Shown here: positions 1 to 6,622 of the stretch, piece after piece
Position numbering within the stretch: the stretch's first letter is position 1
Layout of the letters: each line of letters begins with the position of its first letter
Origin: Mycobacterium sp.
Lineage (GTDB): Bacteria; Actinomycetota; Actinomycetes; Mycobacteriales; Mycobacteriaceae
Assembly: GCA_025965815.1 (NCBI GenBank)
Contig: JAOPWF010000875.1
Coordinates: 1 to 7,772, forward strand
DNA: 7,772 nucleotides
Direction of reading: 5' to 3'
Notes under the pieces: model-generated
Told to the model about the DNA's origin: nothing
Seen by the model: the letters and a program-made list of their open reading frames with translations, nothing else
The model's database searches: none
Made by a program: the position numbers and the translations under genes

Positions 1-625
1 GGTGGTGAACACGACGCTGGCCGTCGCCGAGCTCGGCCTCCCCGTCCAGGTCACCGCGTTCGCGCCGATGGCCGAGAACATGATCAACGGGTCCGCCACC
101 CGACCCGGCGACGTGCTGACGATGTACGGCGGCCGCACCGTCGAGGTGCTCAACACCGACGCCGAGGGCCGGCTGATCCTTGCCGACGCGATCGTGCGGG
201 CGTGCGAGGACGACCCGGACTACCTCATCGAGACCTCGACGCTGACCGGTGCGCAGACCGTGGCGCTGGGCTCACGCACCCCCGGTGTGATGGGCAGCGA
301 GGAGTTCCGCGACCGGGTGGCCGGGATCTCGCAGCAGGTGGGCGAGAACGCCTGGCCGATGCCGCTGCCCGACGAGTTGAAGGATGACCTGAAGTCGTCG
401 GTGGCCGATCTGGCCAATGTCAGTGGCCAGCGCTTCGCGGGCATGCTGGTGGCCGGGGTGTACCTGCGCGAATTCGTCGCCGACGGCGTGCAGTGGGCGC
501 ATATCGACGTAGCCGGCCCCGCCTACAACACCGCCGGACCGTGGGGTTATACCGGCAAGGGCGGCACGGGCGTGCCGACCCGCACCATGTTCGCGGTGCT
601 CGAGGACATCTCAGAAAACGGTTAG
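1..625 (+). CDS. pepB: Leucyl aminopeptidase (M17 family), C-terminal part; 5' end outside the window
   Basis: This is the C-terminal part of a cytosolic zinc/manganese leucine aminopeptidase, which removes N-terminal residues from peptides during protein turnover. The reading frame is open from the left edge, so the N-terminal domain and the first metal ligands are missing. About 207 residues are visible. The M17 signature NTDAEGRL lies at bases 152-175. In the bovine lens enzyme the matching Asp, Glu and Arg bind the two metals and polarise the substrate. The preceding [22 protein letters not shown] stretch and the following LTGA segment and C-terminal GVPTRT are also typical of the family. 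The GTG at base 2 is an internal valine, not a start. The gene converges on ephD with 30 bases between the stop codons. In M. tuberculosis the corresponding gene is Rv2213 (pepB). The identification is secure; only the upstream extent is unknown. Confidence 0.95.
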   Translation, partial: VVNTTLAVAELGLPVQVTAFAPMAENMINGSATRPGDVLTMYGGRTVEVLNTDAEGRLILADAIVRACEDDPDYLIETSTLTGAQTVALGSRTPGVMGSEEFRDRVAGISQQVGENAWPMPLPDELKDDLKSSVADLANVSGQRFAGMLVAGVYLREFVADGVQWAHIDVAGPAYNTAGPWGYTGKGGTGVPTRTMFAVLEDISENG

Positions 626-638
626 CAGAACAGGGCTA

Positions 639-652
639 GCGCGTCTACGCGC
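639..652. terminator. Small GC hairpin between convergent pepB and ephD
   Basis: The 30-base gap between the two convergent stop codons contains a perfect 5-bp inverted repeat, GCGCG-TCTA-CGCGC. No T-run follows on either strand, so it is not a classical intrinsic terminator. Mycobacterial ends often lack a T-run, and the position suits a short bidirectional stop signal. The stem is short and could be chance in GC-rich DNA. Confidence 0.22.
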
Positions 653-655
653 GTC

Positions 656-2431
656 CTACATCACCCGTCCGCGCGCGGTGCTGCGCAGCGCCTGCGGCAG
701 CACTCGCGACACGCCGTAGACGAAGTAGGCCTCCGGCATCACCGGCCGGATCGGCTTGTTCTTCTTGACCGCCGACACGATTGCCTTCGCGGCCTTGTCC
801 GGTCCGTAGTGGCGCAACGCGAACATCTTCTCCAGCTGCGCACGTCGGCCGGGGACCTGCTCGGTTTTCCCCTGCGGCGCATTGATTCGGGTGTTCGCCA
901 AGATGTTGGTGTCGACGGTGCTCGGGCAGATCGTCGTGAGGCCGATGCCGGCGTCGTCGAGCTCGGCGCGCAGGCAGTCGGAGAACATGTACACCGCCGC
1001 CTTGCTGGTGCAGTAGGCGTTCAGCGACTGCAGCGGCGCGTAGGCGGCCATCGAGGCGACGTTGACGATGTGCCCACCGGTGCCGCGGTCGACGAGCCGA
1101 CGGGCGAAGGCACGGCAGCCGTTGACCACGCCGCCCAGGTTGATGTCCAATACCCGGTCCCACTGCTCCGGCGGCGTGTCCAGGAAGCGGCCCGCCTGTC
1201 CGATCCCGGCGTTGTTCACCACGATGTCCGGCACGCCATGCTCGGCGCAGATCTGGTCGGCGAACCGCTCGACGGCCTCGGCGTCAGCGACGTCGAGCAC
1301 GTACGGGTGGGCGACACCTCCCCGCGCGGCGATCTGTGCGGCGGTGTCCTTGACACTGGCCTCGTCGATATCGCTGACCACCAGCTCAGCCCCCTCGCGG
1401 GCGAACGCGAACGCGGTTTCGCGGCCGATGCCGCTGCCGGCGCCCGTCACCGAGACCAGGGTGTCGCCGAAGTATGCGCGTGGCCTGCCGACCTGCGCGC
1501 GCAGCAGGGCCCGGCTGGCCGGCTTGCCTTCGAGATGGTCGACGAGTTCGGCCACCGACTGGGCCAGCACCTGCGGGTGCGAGAACGGCGACCAGTGCCC
1601 GGCCCTGATGTCGCGCCGCCACAGCCGCGAGACCCACCGCGACTCATCGTCATAGCCGTGCGCCCTGACGAAAAAGTCCTTGGTATTGCAGATCAGTTGC
1701 ACCGGAACGGTCACGTAGTGGTCGCGCCTGATGACGCTGGCGGAGCGAACCGCGTTGGCGCGGTAGATCTTCAACGAGTTCGCGGCATCGGCGTTGAGGT
1801 CGGCGGAGCAGTGGATCTGATCGGCGGCCACACCGCCGGCTTGCCATTGCTGGATTCGACGACCCAGCCCGGCCCGCATCAGGGCGGGCGTAATCACCGG
1901 GAGGGAGAACGGAATCCAGTAGGACAGCCGCAGCGCCAGCCCGAGCGCCCGGGCGAACTTGATCGGCCGGTAGGGCCGCGCGAGCCCGTCCCGGATGAAG
2001 GCGCTGTAGTGGTCGGCGCTGGGCCCCGATAGGGAGGTGAACGAGGCGACGCGGTCACTGGCGCCGGGCCGGCTCAGGTACTCCCACACCCCGACCGAGC
2101 CCCAGTCGTGGGCCAGCACATGCACGGGTTCACCGGGGCTCAGCGCCGTGATCACGGCAGCGAAGTCGTCGGCGAAGCCGGCCATCGCGTACGCGGAGAC
2201 CGGTTTGGGCACCGACGAGGCGCCGACGCCGCGGTTGTCGTAGGTGATGATGCGGAAGCGGTCGGCGAGCGGCGGGACGACACCGTCCCACATCACATGC
2301 GAATTGGGCCAGCCGTGTGCCATCACGAGTGTCGGGCCGTCCGGGTTGCCCTGCTCGTATACGGCGATCCGGACCCCGTCACCGCTGTCGACGAAGTGCT
2401 CCCTGATCTGCTGCGCCGCGACCGCTGTCAT
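656..2431 (-). CDS. ephD: EphD-type fusion: alpha/beta hydrolase (epoxide hydrolase) plus short-chain dehydrogenase
   Basis: This 591-residue protein joins two enzyme domains. Residues about 10-300 form an alpha/beta hydrolase of epoxide-hydrolase type: the oxyanion-hole motif HGWP is at 39-42, the nucleophile elbow HDWGS places Asp109 as nucleophile, and His279 in GHWSPFSHP is the likely general base. Residues about 320-580 form a classical SDR: cofactor motif TGAGSGIG (329-336), Asp354 at the end of the second strand favouring NAD(H), NNAG (406-409), and catalytic residues Asn431, Ser460, Tyr473 and Lys477. Both active sites look intact. The M. tuberculosis homologue Rv2214c (EphD) has been linked to metabolism of oxygenated mycolic acids; the true substrate here is not visible. 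GGAGGT at 2435-2440 is only 3 bases from the ATG, which is short. An imperfect dyad, TACCAG-TAG-CTGATA (2460-2474), lies upstream and might be an operator. The gene follows the small minus-strand gene after 119 bases. Confidence 0.93.
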   Translation of the reverse strand: MTAVAAQQIREHFVDSGDGVRIAVYEQGNPDGPTLVMAHGWPNSHVMWDGVVPPLADRFRIITYDNRGVGASSVPKPVSAYAMAGFADDFAAVITALSPGEPVHVLAHDWGSVGVWEYLSRPGASDRVASFTSLSGPSADHYSAFIRDGLARPYRPIKFARALGLALRLSYWIPFSLPVITPALMRAGLGRRIQQWQAGGVAADQIHCSADLNADAANSLKIYRANAVRSASVIRRDHYVTVPVQLICNTKDFFVRAHGYDDESRWVSRLWRRDIRAGHWSPFSHPQVLAQSVAELVDHLEGKPASRALLRAQVGRPRAYFGDTLVSVTGAGSGIGRETAFAFAREGAELVVSDIDEASVKDTAAQIAARGGVAHPYVLDVADAEAVERFADQICAEHGVPDIVVNNAGIGQAGRFLDTPPEQWDRVLDINLGGVVNGCRAFARRLVDRGTGGHIVNVASMAAYAPLQSLNAYCTSKAAVYMFSDCLRAELDDAGIGLTTICPSTVDTNILANTRINAPQGKTEQVPGRRAQLEKMFALRHYGPDKAAKAIVSAVKKNKPIRPVMPEAYFVYGVSRVLPQALRSTARGRVM

Positions 2432-2550
2432 CTGACCTCCACGCCAAAGTAAGTGTGACTACCAGTAGCTGATACCGCAGGAATCACTCGAGGTTCGACC
2501 CTGCCTGCTCCGGTAAGGGTGTCAAGGCGTCGCCGGCGGGTCAACGCAGG

Positions 2551-2898
2551 TCAGTTTTCCGCGGTTCCCGCGCGACGGCGTTCGATGCGACGCCGGGCGT
2601 CGTAGTCCCGCATCCGCCGCGGATAGCCGATTTTCTGCACGTCGTAGACCGGGATCTTCAGCTGGTCGCTCAACCGCCGCGCCCCTGCATCACCGCCGGC
2701 GCGGCGCCGGGTCCACTCGCCGTCGGCGGCGACCAGCACCACGGTCACGTCGGTGACCGTGGTCTTCGGCTCGACGTAGGCCTCCACCCCGGTGTGCTCC
2801 GCGACCCACTGGCGGAGATAGCGGAGATCAGCGGCGCGATCGTCCGCCATCCCCCGGCGCGATGCGCGACCCCGCCGAAACCTGTCGAACAGTCCCAA
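2551..2898 (-). CDS. Small basic protein of unknown function, TTG start
   Basis: I do not recognise a characterised family for this 115-residue protein. It has a basic, Arg-rich N-terminus (MGLFDRFRRGRASRRG), a central predicted alpha/beta part with a hydrophobic strand TDVTVVLVAADGEWTRRR, then LKIPVYDVQKIGYPRRMRDYD and a very Arg-rich tail. There is no signal peptide, transmembrane segment or catalytic motif that I can name. The start is TTG at 2898, chosen because AAGGAG (2908-2913 on the complement) sits 9 bases upstream. The ATG at codon 17 has only a G-run before it. The gene is co-directional with ephD and 119 bases upstream of it, so co-transcription is possible. It is divergent from dlaT. 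Its strong upstream Shine-Dalgarno and codon pattern argue for a real gene. From memory, M. tuberculosis has no annotated gene between Rv2214c and Rv2215, so it may have been lost there. Some databases may call similar proteins oxidoreductase; nothing in the sequence supports that. Confidence 0.75.
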   Translation of the reverse strand: MGLFDRFRRGRASRRGMADDRAADLRYLRQWVAEHTGVEAYVEPKTTVTDVTVVLVAADGEWTRRRAGGDAGARRLSDQLKIPVYDVQKIGYPRRMRDYDARRRIERRRAGTAEN

Positions 2899-2907
2899 CT
2901 GGACCTA

Positions 2908-2913
2908 CTCCTT
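2908..2913 (-). promoter_or_regulatory. Shine-Dalgarno that decides the TTG start of the small minus-strand gene
   Basis: On the complementary strand these bases read AAGGAG, a near-perfect anti-16S match, with 9 bases between it and TTG at 2898. No ATG or GTG in the frame has comparable spacing, so this site supports the unusual TTG initiation. Confidence 0.65.
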
Positions 2914-3055
2914 CTCGCGGCCTTTCGGCTCTACTCACCTTCGATAGTGCCAGAGCGGGCCGCATCACCGTCCGTGCCGAACCGGCGCCGTGGCGATCAA
3001 CCCTGAGTGCGTGCGAATGGCTGCGCAGTGACAGGATGGTTCCGACATTCCACTT

Positions 3056-3068
3056 GGGTGCATCACCC
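3056..3068. promoter_or_regulatory. Inverted repeat upstream of dlaT, possible operator
   Basis: GGGTG-CAT-CACCC is a perfect 5-bp dyad with a 3-base centre, about 70 bases before the dlaT start. Its size and place would suit a dimeric regulator, but I cannot match it to a known operator. Chance is a real alternative. Confidence 0.2.
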
Positions 3069-3137
3069 GGTACACGCCGCTGTGGTAAGCCAGAGATCGA
3101 CCCGTGACGACTGACCGTTCGAGGGAGTCAAAAGACT

Positions 3138-4925
3138 ATGGCCTTCTCCGTCCAGATGCCCGCACTCGGTGAGAGCGTCACCGAGGGGACTGTCACCCGC
3201 TGGCTGAAGCAGGAGGGCGACACAGTCGAGCTGGACGAACCGTTACTCGAGGTGTCCACCGACAAGGTCGACACCGAAATCCCGGCGCCTGCCGCGGGTG
3301 TGCTGACCAAGATCGTCGCCCAGGAGGATGACACCGTCGAGGTGGGCGGAGAGCTGGCAGTCATCGGCGACGAGGGCGAGGGCGCCAGTTCTTCGGCTGA
3401 CGACAGCGCGCCGTCGGACGAGGAGAAGGAGCCGGAACCCGAGCCCACGCAGAAGGAACGGCCCGAGCCCGAACCGGAACCGGAGCCGGAGCCGGAGGCC
3501 CCCGCCGCGAAGTCCTCGGAGTCGTCGGGCGGGAAATCCACCCCGGTGCTGATGCCCGAACTCGGCGAGTCCGTTACCGAGGGCACCGTCACCCGCTGGC
3601 TCAAGAACGTCGGCGATTCCGTCGAGGCGGATGAGCCGCTGGTCGAGGTGTCCACCGACAAGGTCGACACCGAAATCCCCTCGCCGGTGTCCGGCACCCT
3701 GCTGAGCATCACCGCCGAAGAGGACGGCACCGTCGCCGTCGGCGGCGAGCTGGCCAAGATCGGCGACGAAGGGGCGGCACCGGCCGCAGAAGACAAGCCG
3801 GCGCCCGCACCCGAACCGGAACCGGAACCGGAACCAGAGCCGGAGCCGAAGGCCGAGCCCAAGCCGGAGCCGAAACCGGAACCCAAGCCCGAACCGAAGC
3901 CGGAGCCGAAACCGGAACCCAGGCCCGAACCGAAGCCGGCGGCCGCCGTGGCACCCTCGGCCGGTTCATCAGAGACCGGCCCGTACGTGACGCCGCTGGT
4001 GCGAAAGCTCGCCAATGAGAACAACATCGACCTCGCCGAGGTCAAGGGCACCGGTGTGGGCGGGCGCATCCGCAAGCAGGACGTGCTGGCGGCTGCGGAA
4101 GCCAAGAAGGCACCGCCCGCCCCCGCCGAAGAAGCCCCGGCGGCGAGCGAAAAAACAGCAGCACCGGCCGCCGCGGCAGCCCCGGCCCCATCGCTGGCGC
4201 ACCTGCGCGGCACCACGCAGAAGGCCAACCGGATCCGGCAGATCACCGCAAAGAAGACCCGCGAATCCCTGCAGGCCACAGCCCAGTTGACGCAGACCCA
4301 CGAGGTCGACATGACCAAGATCGTGGCGCTGCGGGCCCGCGCCAAGAACGCCTTCGCCGAACGGGAGGGCGTCAACCTGACCTTCCTGCCGTTCTTCGCG
4401 AGGGCCGTCATCGACGCGCTGAAGACGCACCCGAACATCAACGCCAGCTACAACGAGGAAACCAAGGAGATCACCTACTACGACGCCGAGCACATCGGCT
4501 TCGCGGTCGACACCGAGCAGGGCCTGCTGTCGCCGGTGATCCACAACGCCGGCGACCTGTCGCTGGCCGGATTGGCGCGGGCGATCGCGGACATCGCGGC
4601 CCGCGCCCGCTCGGGCAACCTCAAACCCGACGAGCTGTCGGGCGGCACCTTCACCATCACCAACATCGGCAGCCAGGGAGCTCTGTTCGACACCCCGATC
4701 CTGGTTCCGCCGCAGGCGGCGATGCTGGGCACCGGCGCCATCGTCAAGCGGCCGCGAATCGTGGTCGACAGCAACGGCAATGAGTCGATCGGGGTGCGGT
4801 CGGTGTGCTACCTGCCGCTGACCTATGACCACCGGCTGGTCGACGGTGCCGACGCCGGCCGATTCCTGACGACCATCAAGCGCCGGCTTGAAGAGGGGGC
4901 TTTCGAGGCCGACCTGGGACTCTGA
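3138..4925 (+). CDS. dlaT: Dihydrolipoamide acyltransferase (E2) with two lipoyl domains
   Basis: This is the E2 core enzyme of 2-oxoacid dehydrogenase complexes, transferring acyl groups from lipoyl-lysine to CoA. In M. tuberculosis, DlaT (Rv2215, once called sucB) serves pyruvate dehydrogenase and the AhpD/AhpC/Lpd peroxidase system. The order of domains is: lipoyl domain 1 (about 3-80, lipoyl site Lys43 in STDKVDTE), a Pro/Glu linker, lipoyl domain 2 (about 135-212, Lys175 in the same motif), a long Pro/Glu/Lys linker (about 213-280), the peripheral subunit-binding domain (283-320, [15 protein letters not shown] to GRIRKQDV), an Ala/Pro linker and the acetyltransferase core (about 355-595). 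The catalytic HxxxDG motif is His565 to Asp569-Gly570 in [11 protein letters not shown]. At 595 residues it is longer than the roughly 553 I recall for M. tuberculosis, apparently because of the linkers. It starts at ATG with a GAGGGAG ribosome-binding site and heads the plus-strand series that includes the lipoylation genes. Confidence 0.96.
   Translation: MAFSVQMPALGESVTEGTVTRWLKQEGDTVELDEPLLEVSTDKVDTEIPAPAAGVLTKIVAQEDDTVEVGGELAVIGDEGEGASSSADDSAPSDEEKEPEPEPTQKERPEPEPEPEPEPEAPAAKSSESSGGKSTPVLMPELGESVTEGTVTRWLKNVGDSVEADEPLVEVSTDKVDTEIPSPVSGTLLSITAEEDGTVAVGGELAKIGDEGAAPAAEDKPAPAPEPEPEPEPEPEPKAEPKPEPKPEPKPEPKPEPKPEPRPEPKPAAAVAPSAGSSETGPYVTPLVRKLANENNIDLAEVKGTGVGGRIRKQDVLAAAEAKKAPPAPAEEAPAASEKTAAPAAAAAPAPSLAHLRGTTQKANRIRQITAKKTRESLQATAQLTQTHEVDMTKIVALRARAKNAFAEREGVNLTFLPFFARAVIDALKTHPNINASYNEETKEITYYDAEHIGFAVDTEQGLLSPVIHNAGDLSLAGLARAIADIAARARSGNLKPDELSGGTFTITNIGSQGALFDTPILVPPQAAMLGTGAIVKRPRIVVDSNGNESIGVRSVCYLPLTYDHRLVDGADAGRFLTTIKRRLEEGAFEADLGL
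3247..3283 (+). repeat. 37-base exact repeat, copy 1 (lipoyl-lysine site of domain 1)
   Basis: These bases encode the region around lipoyl-lysine Lys43 of DlaT and are identical, third codon positions included, to 3643-3679. The flanking bases differ on both sides. The two copies are 396 bp (132 codons) apart, in the same reading frame. Confidence 0.85.
3461..3498 (+). repeat. Pro-Glu hexanucleotide-like repeat in the first DlaT linker
   Basis: An imperfect run of CCN-GAR codons encodes alternating Pro and Glu between the two lipoyl domains (residues about 109-120). Such extended, charged linkers let the lipoyl domain swing between active sites. The 6-bp periodicity makes length variation by slippage plausible. 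Confidence 0.7.
3643..3679 (+). repeat. 37-base exact repeat, copy 2 (lipoyl-lysine site of domain 2)
   Basis: This is the second copy of the segment at 3247-3283 and encodes the region around Lys175. It is identical at synonymous positions too, whereas the rest of the two lipoyl domains has diverged. Confidence 0.85.
3861..3939 (+). repeat. 36-bp tandem duplication in the second DlaT linker
   Basis: Unit 1 (3861-3896) and unit 2 (3897-3932) match at 35 of 36 positions; the single change turns a Lys codon (AAG) into Arg (AGG). The first 7 bases of a third unit follow (3933-3939). Each unit encodes 12 residues of alternating Lys/Pro/Glu/Pro. The DNA just upstream (about 3811-3860) is a looser CCG-GAA hexamer run. 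The near-identity points to recent duplication, and copy number may vary between strains. Confidence 0.88.
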
Positions 4926-4928
4926 CCG

Positions 4929-5840
4929 GTGGCCAATACGGTCATCGCGATCGCTGGTTCTTCCGGTCTGATCGGCTCGGCGCTGGTCTATGCGCTGCGC
5001 GCCACCGACAACCGGGTGCTGCGGATCGTCCGCCGCGCACCGTCCAACCCCGACGAGCTGCACTGGAATCCGGACACCGGTGAATTCGACCCAAGTTCTC
5101 TGCAAGGCGTCGACGCGGTGGTCAACCTGTGCGGTGTCAACGTCGGCGAGAAGCGGTGGTCGGGCGCGTTCAAGCAGAGCCTGCGCGACAGCCGCATCAC
5201 CCCCACCGAAGTGTTGTCAGCGGCCGTCGTCGACGCCGGCGTGGGTGTGCTGGTGAACGCCAGCGCGGTCGGCTATTACGGCGACACCCGCGACCGCATC
5301 GCCGACGAAACCGCGCCTGCCGGAAGCGGGTTCCTGGCCCAGCTCTGCGAGGACTGGGAGGCCGCCACGCAGCCCGCGCAAGAGGCCGGTGTCCGGGTGG
5401 TGCTGGTCCGCACCGGCCTGGTGCTCGGCCCGTCCGGCGGCATTCTGGGGCGCCTGCGGCCGATCTTCTCCCTCGGGCTGGGCGCGCGGATCGGCAACGG
5501 GCGCCAGTACATGCCGTGGATCAGCCTCGAAGACGAGGTCCGGGCGCTGCTGTTCGCGATCTCGAACGACTCGCTGTCCGGGCCTGCAAATCTAACCGGC
5601 CCCGCCCCGGTGACCAACGCCGAGTTCACCGCCGCCCTCGGCCGCGCCGTCAACCGCCCGACGCCCTGGATGCTGCCGGGATTCGTGGTGCGCACCGCGC
5701 TGGGTGAATTCGCCGAAGAGGGGCTGCTTGGCGGTCAGCGCGCGATCCCCGCGGCGCTGGAACGGGCCGGATTCCAGTTCCACCACAACACCATCGGTGA
5801 AGCACTCTCCTTCGCCACCGCATCCGGCGACATGTCCTAG
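4929..5840 (+). CDS. TIGR01777-type NAD-dependent epimerase/SDR-like protein (Rv2216 homologue)
   Basis: This 303-residue protein belongs to the extended short-chain dehydrogenase group sometimes called YfcH-like or, misleadingly, SulA-like. The N-terminal nucleotide-binding motif GSSGLIG (10-16) begins a Rossmann fold. NLCG (66-69), the family-typical RRW-like segment [10 protein letters not shown] followed by DSRI (87-90), and [10 protein letters not shown] (110-119) follow, then the conserved [13 protein letters not shown] stretch. The C-terminus (about 245-297, [23 protein letters not shown]) matches the DUF1731 domain. The substrate is unknown; a classical YxxxK is not evident after YYG. 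The start is GTG, 3 bases after the dlaT stop, without a strong Shine-Dalgarno, so translation is probably coupled to dlaT. Some alternative start further in cannot be excluded, but the Rossmann strand begins at residue 4, which fits this start. The place between dlaT and lipB suggests, but does not show, a link to lipoate or acyl metabolism. Confidence 0.9.
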   Translation: MANTVIAIAGSSGLIGSALVYALRATDNRVLRIVRRAPSNPDELHWNPDTGEFDPSSLQGVDAVVNLCGVNVGEKRWSGAFKQSLRDSRITPTEVLSAAVVDAGVGVLVNASAVGYYGDTRDRIADETAPAGSGFLAQLCEDWEAATQPAQEAGVRVVLVRTGLVLGPSGGILGRLRPIFSLGLGARIGNGRQYMPWISLEDEVRALLFAISNDSLSGPANLTGPAPVTNAEFTAALGRAVNRPTPWMLPGFVVRTALGEFAEEGLLGGQRAIPAALERAGFQFHHNTIGEALSFATASGDMS

Positions 5841-5846
5841 TACGGT
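5841..5846 (+). promoter_or_regulatory. Candidate -10 element for a leaderless lipB transcript
   Basis: TACGGT fits the mycobacterial -10 pattern TANNNT. Seven bases separate it from the lipB ATG, so transcription could start at or one base before the start codon. The hexamer directly follows the TAG stop of the preceding gene. No -35 consensus is seen, which is common in mycobacteria. Confidence 0.4.
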
Positions 5847-5853
5847 CTAAGCC

Positions 5854-6612
5854 ATGGCGCGATCCATCCGGTCGAGCACCTCGGACATCGAGGTCCGGCA
5901 GCTGGGCACCGTCGAGTACCGCAGCGCATGGCAGTTGCAGCGCGAAATCGCCGACGCCCGGGTCGCCGGTGGACCCGACACCCTGCTGCTGCTGCAGCAT
6001 CCGTCGGTCTACACCGCAGGGCGCCGGACGCTGCCGCACGAGAGGCCGCTGGACGGAACCCCGGAGGGCAGGAGCGATGGGGGCACCTCCCGCTTGCGGG
6101 GGCCGACCCGGGAATCAATACCAGTCGTCGACACCGACCGCGGCGGCAAGATCACCTGGCACGGTCCCGGGCAGCTGGTGGGCTATCCGATCATCGGGCT
6201 GGCCGAACCCCTCGACGTCGTGAATTACGTTCGGCGCGTGGAGGAATCGCTGATCAACGTCTGCACCCAGCTGGGTCTGGCCGCTGGCCGTGTCGAGGGC
6301 CGGTCGGGTGTGTGGCTGCCCGCCGAGGGCCATCGGCCGGAGCGCAAGATCGGCGCCGTCGGCATCCGGGTGTCCAGGGCGACCACCCTGCACGGTTTCG
6401 CACTCAACTGCGACTGTGATCTGAACGCGTTCTCCGCCATCGTGCCGTGCGGGATCGCCGATGCCGGAGTGACCTCGCTGAGTGCCGAACTGGGCCGCCG
6501 CGTTGCCGTGGACGACCTCCGCGGCCGGGTCGGCGATGCCGTGCTGGCTGCGCTCGATGGGCGACTTCGGCTCACCGGGCGGCCCGCTGCTGCTGACACC
6601 GCGCTCGCGTAG
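5854..6612 (+). CDS. lipB: Octanoyl-[ACP]:protein N-octanoyltransferase LipB with an extra inserted segment
   Basis: LipB transfers octanoate from acyl carrier protein to the lipoyl-domain lysines of E2 proteins and GcvH, the first step of lipoate assembly. The sequence has the family landmarks in order: VRQLGTVEY (14-22), [15 protein letters not shown] (44-58), [18 protein letters not shown] (95-112), Lys165 in [12 protein letters not shown] and Cys199 in IVPCGI. Lys165 and Cys199 are 34 residues apart, the same spacing as the Lys142/Cys176 dyad of the M. tuberculosis enzyme, so catalysis should be intact. Against the M. tuberculosis protein as I remember it (230 residues), this 252-residue version has about 20 extra residues between DGTP (67-70) and VVDTDRGG (91-98), rich in Gly, Arg, Ser and Thr and encoded by a palindromic insert. 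The ATG is 13 bases after the upstream stop. There is no Shine-Dalgarno, but a -10-like hexamer suggests leaderless initiation. It lies directly before lipA and near its substrate gene dlaT. Confidence 0.95.
   Translation: MARSIRSSTSDIEVRQLGTVEYRSAWQLQREIADARVAGGPDTLLLLQHPSVYTAGRRTLPHERPLDGTPEGRSDGGTSRLRGPTRESIPVVDTDRGGKITWHGPGQLVGYPIIGLAEPLDVVNYVRRVEESLINVCTQLGLAAGRVEGRSGVWLPAEGHRPERKIGAVGIRVSRATTLHGFALNCDCDLNAFSAIVPCGIADAGVTSLSAELGRRVAVDDLRGRVGDAVLAALDGRLRLTGRPAAADTALA
6061..6120. repeat. In-frame palindromic insertion within lipB, probable small dispersed repeat
   Basis: About 60 bases here have no counterpart in the LipB sequences I remember; they encode residues about 70-89. Within them are two overlapping hairpins: GGGGG-CAC-CTCCC (6079-6091, one G-T pair) and CTCCCGC-TT-GCGGGGG (6087-6102, one T-G pair). 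The two structures are mutually exclusive because they share the CTCCC arm. Similar GC-rich palindromic motifs are, as far as I recall, scattered in non-tuberculous mycobacterial genomes, but I have not searched for them. The exact ends are uncertain by one codon, since Pro codons occur at both junctions. Confidence 0.6.
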
Positions 6613-6615
6613 CAT
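6610..6615 (+). promoter_or_regulatory. Candidate -10 element for a leaderless lipA transcript, overlapping the lipB stop
   Basis: TAGCAT fits TANNNT, and its first three bases are the lipB stop codon. Seven bases separate it from the GTG start of lipA, the same distance as in front of lipB. No -35 consensus is visible at 16-18 bases upstream. Confidence 0.38.
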
Positions 6616-6622
6616 CGCAAAC

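Larger units (their letters stand above)
2899..3137. other. Divergent intergenic region between the small minus-strand gene and dlaT
   Basis: This 239-base stretch must hold the promoters for both divergent transcripts, but I see no convincing -35/-10 pair on either strand. For dlaT, GAGGGAG at 3121-3127 is a usable ribosome-binding site 10 bases before the ATG. A perfect 5-bp inverted repeat, GGGTG-CAT-CACCC (3056-3068), lies about 70 bases upstream of dlaT and is the only clear structure. Frames that stay open across this region on the plus strand have no start signal and overlap the antisense gene, so I regard them as non-coding. Confidence 0.6.

Noticed and set aside
809..2032. Long open frame on the plus strand opposite ephD (407 codons)
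   Set aside because: The ephD frame has clear motifs for two enzyme domains throughout; the opposite frame shows no recognisable domain and is a GC-bias shadow.
2520..2525. Perfect TTGACA on the minus strand upstream of ephD, as a -35 element
   Set aside because: No TANNNT hexamer occurs at 16-19 bases from it (the sequences there read AGGGTC or GGGTCG), so I do not call a promoter.
2794..3107. Plus-strand open frames crossing the divergent intergenic region
   Set aside because: They overlap the small minus-strand gene, which has a better ribosome-binding site, and have no Shine-Dalgarno or recognisable protein features.
3128..4441. Long open frame on the minus strand opposite dlaT (437 codons)
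   Set aside because: It is antisense to a well-supported gene and consists largely of low-complexity Gly/Ser repeats that mirror the Pro/Glu codons of the DlaT linkers. It reflects codon bias in GC-rich DNA.
6079..6102. The lipB palindrome as an intrinsic terminator or riboswitch
   Set aside because: It lies well inside an intact coding sequence with conserved LipB residues on both sides and has no T-run. An inserted repeat explains it better.
6482..6622. Upstream in-frame extension of lipA (start at 6482)
   Set aside because: It would overlap lipB by 131 bases and adds residues absent from LipA as I know it. The GTG at 6623 gives the expected length and N-terminus.
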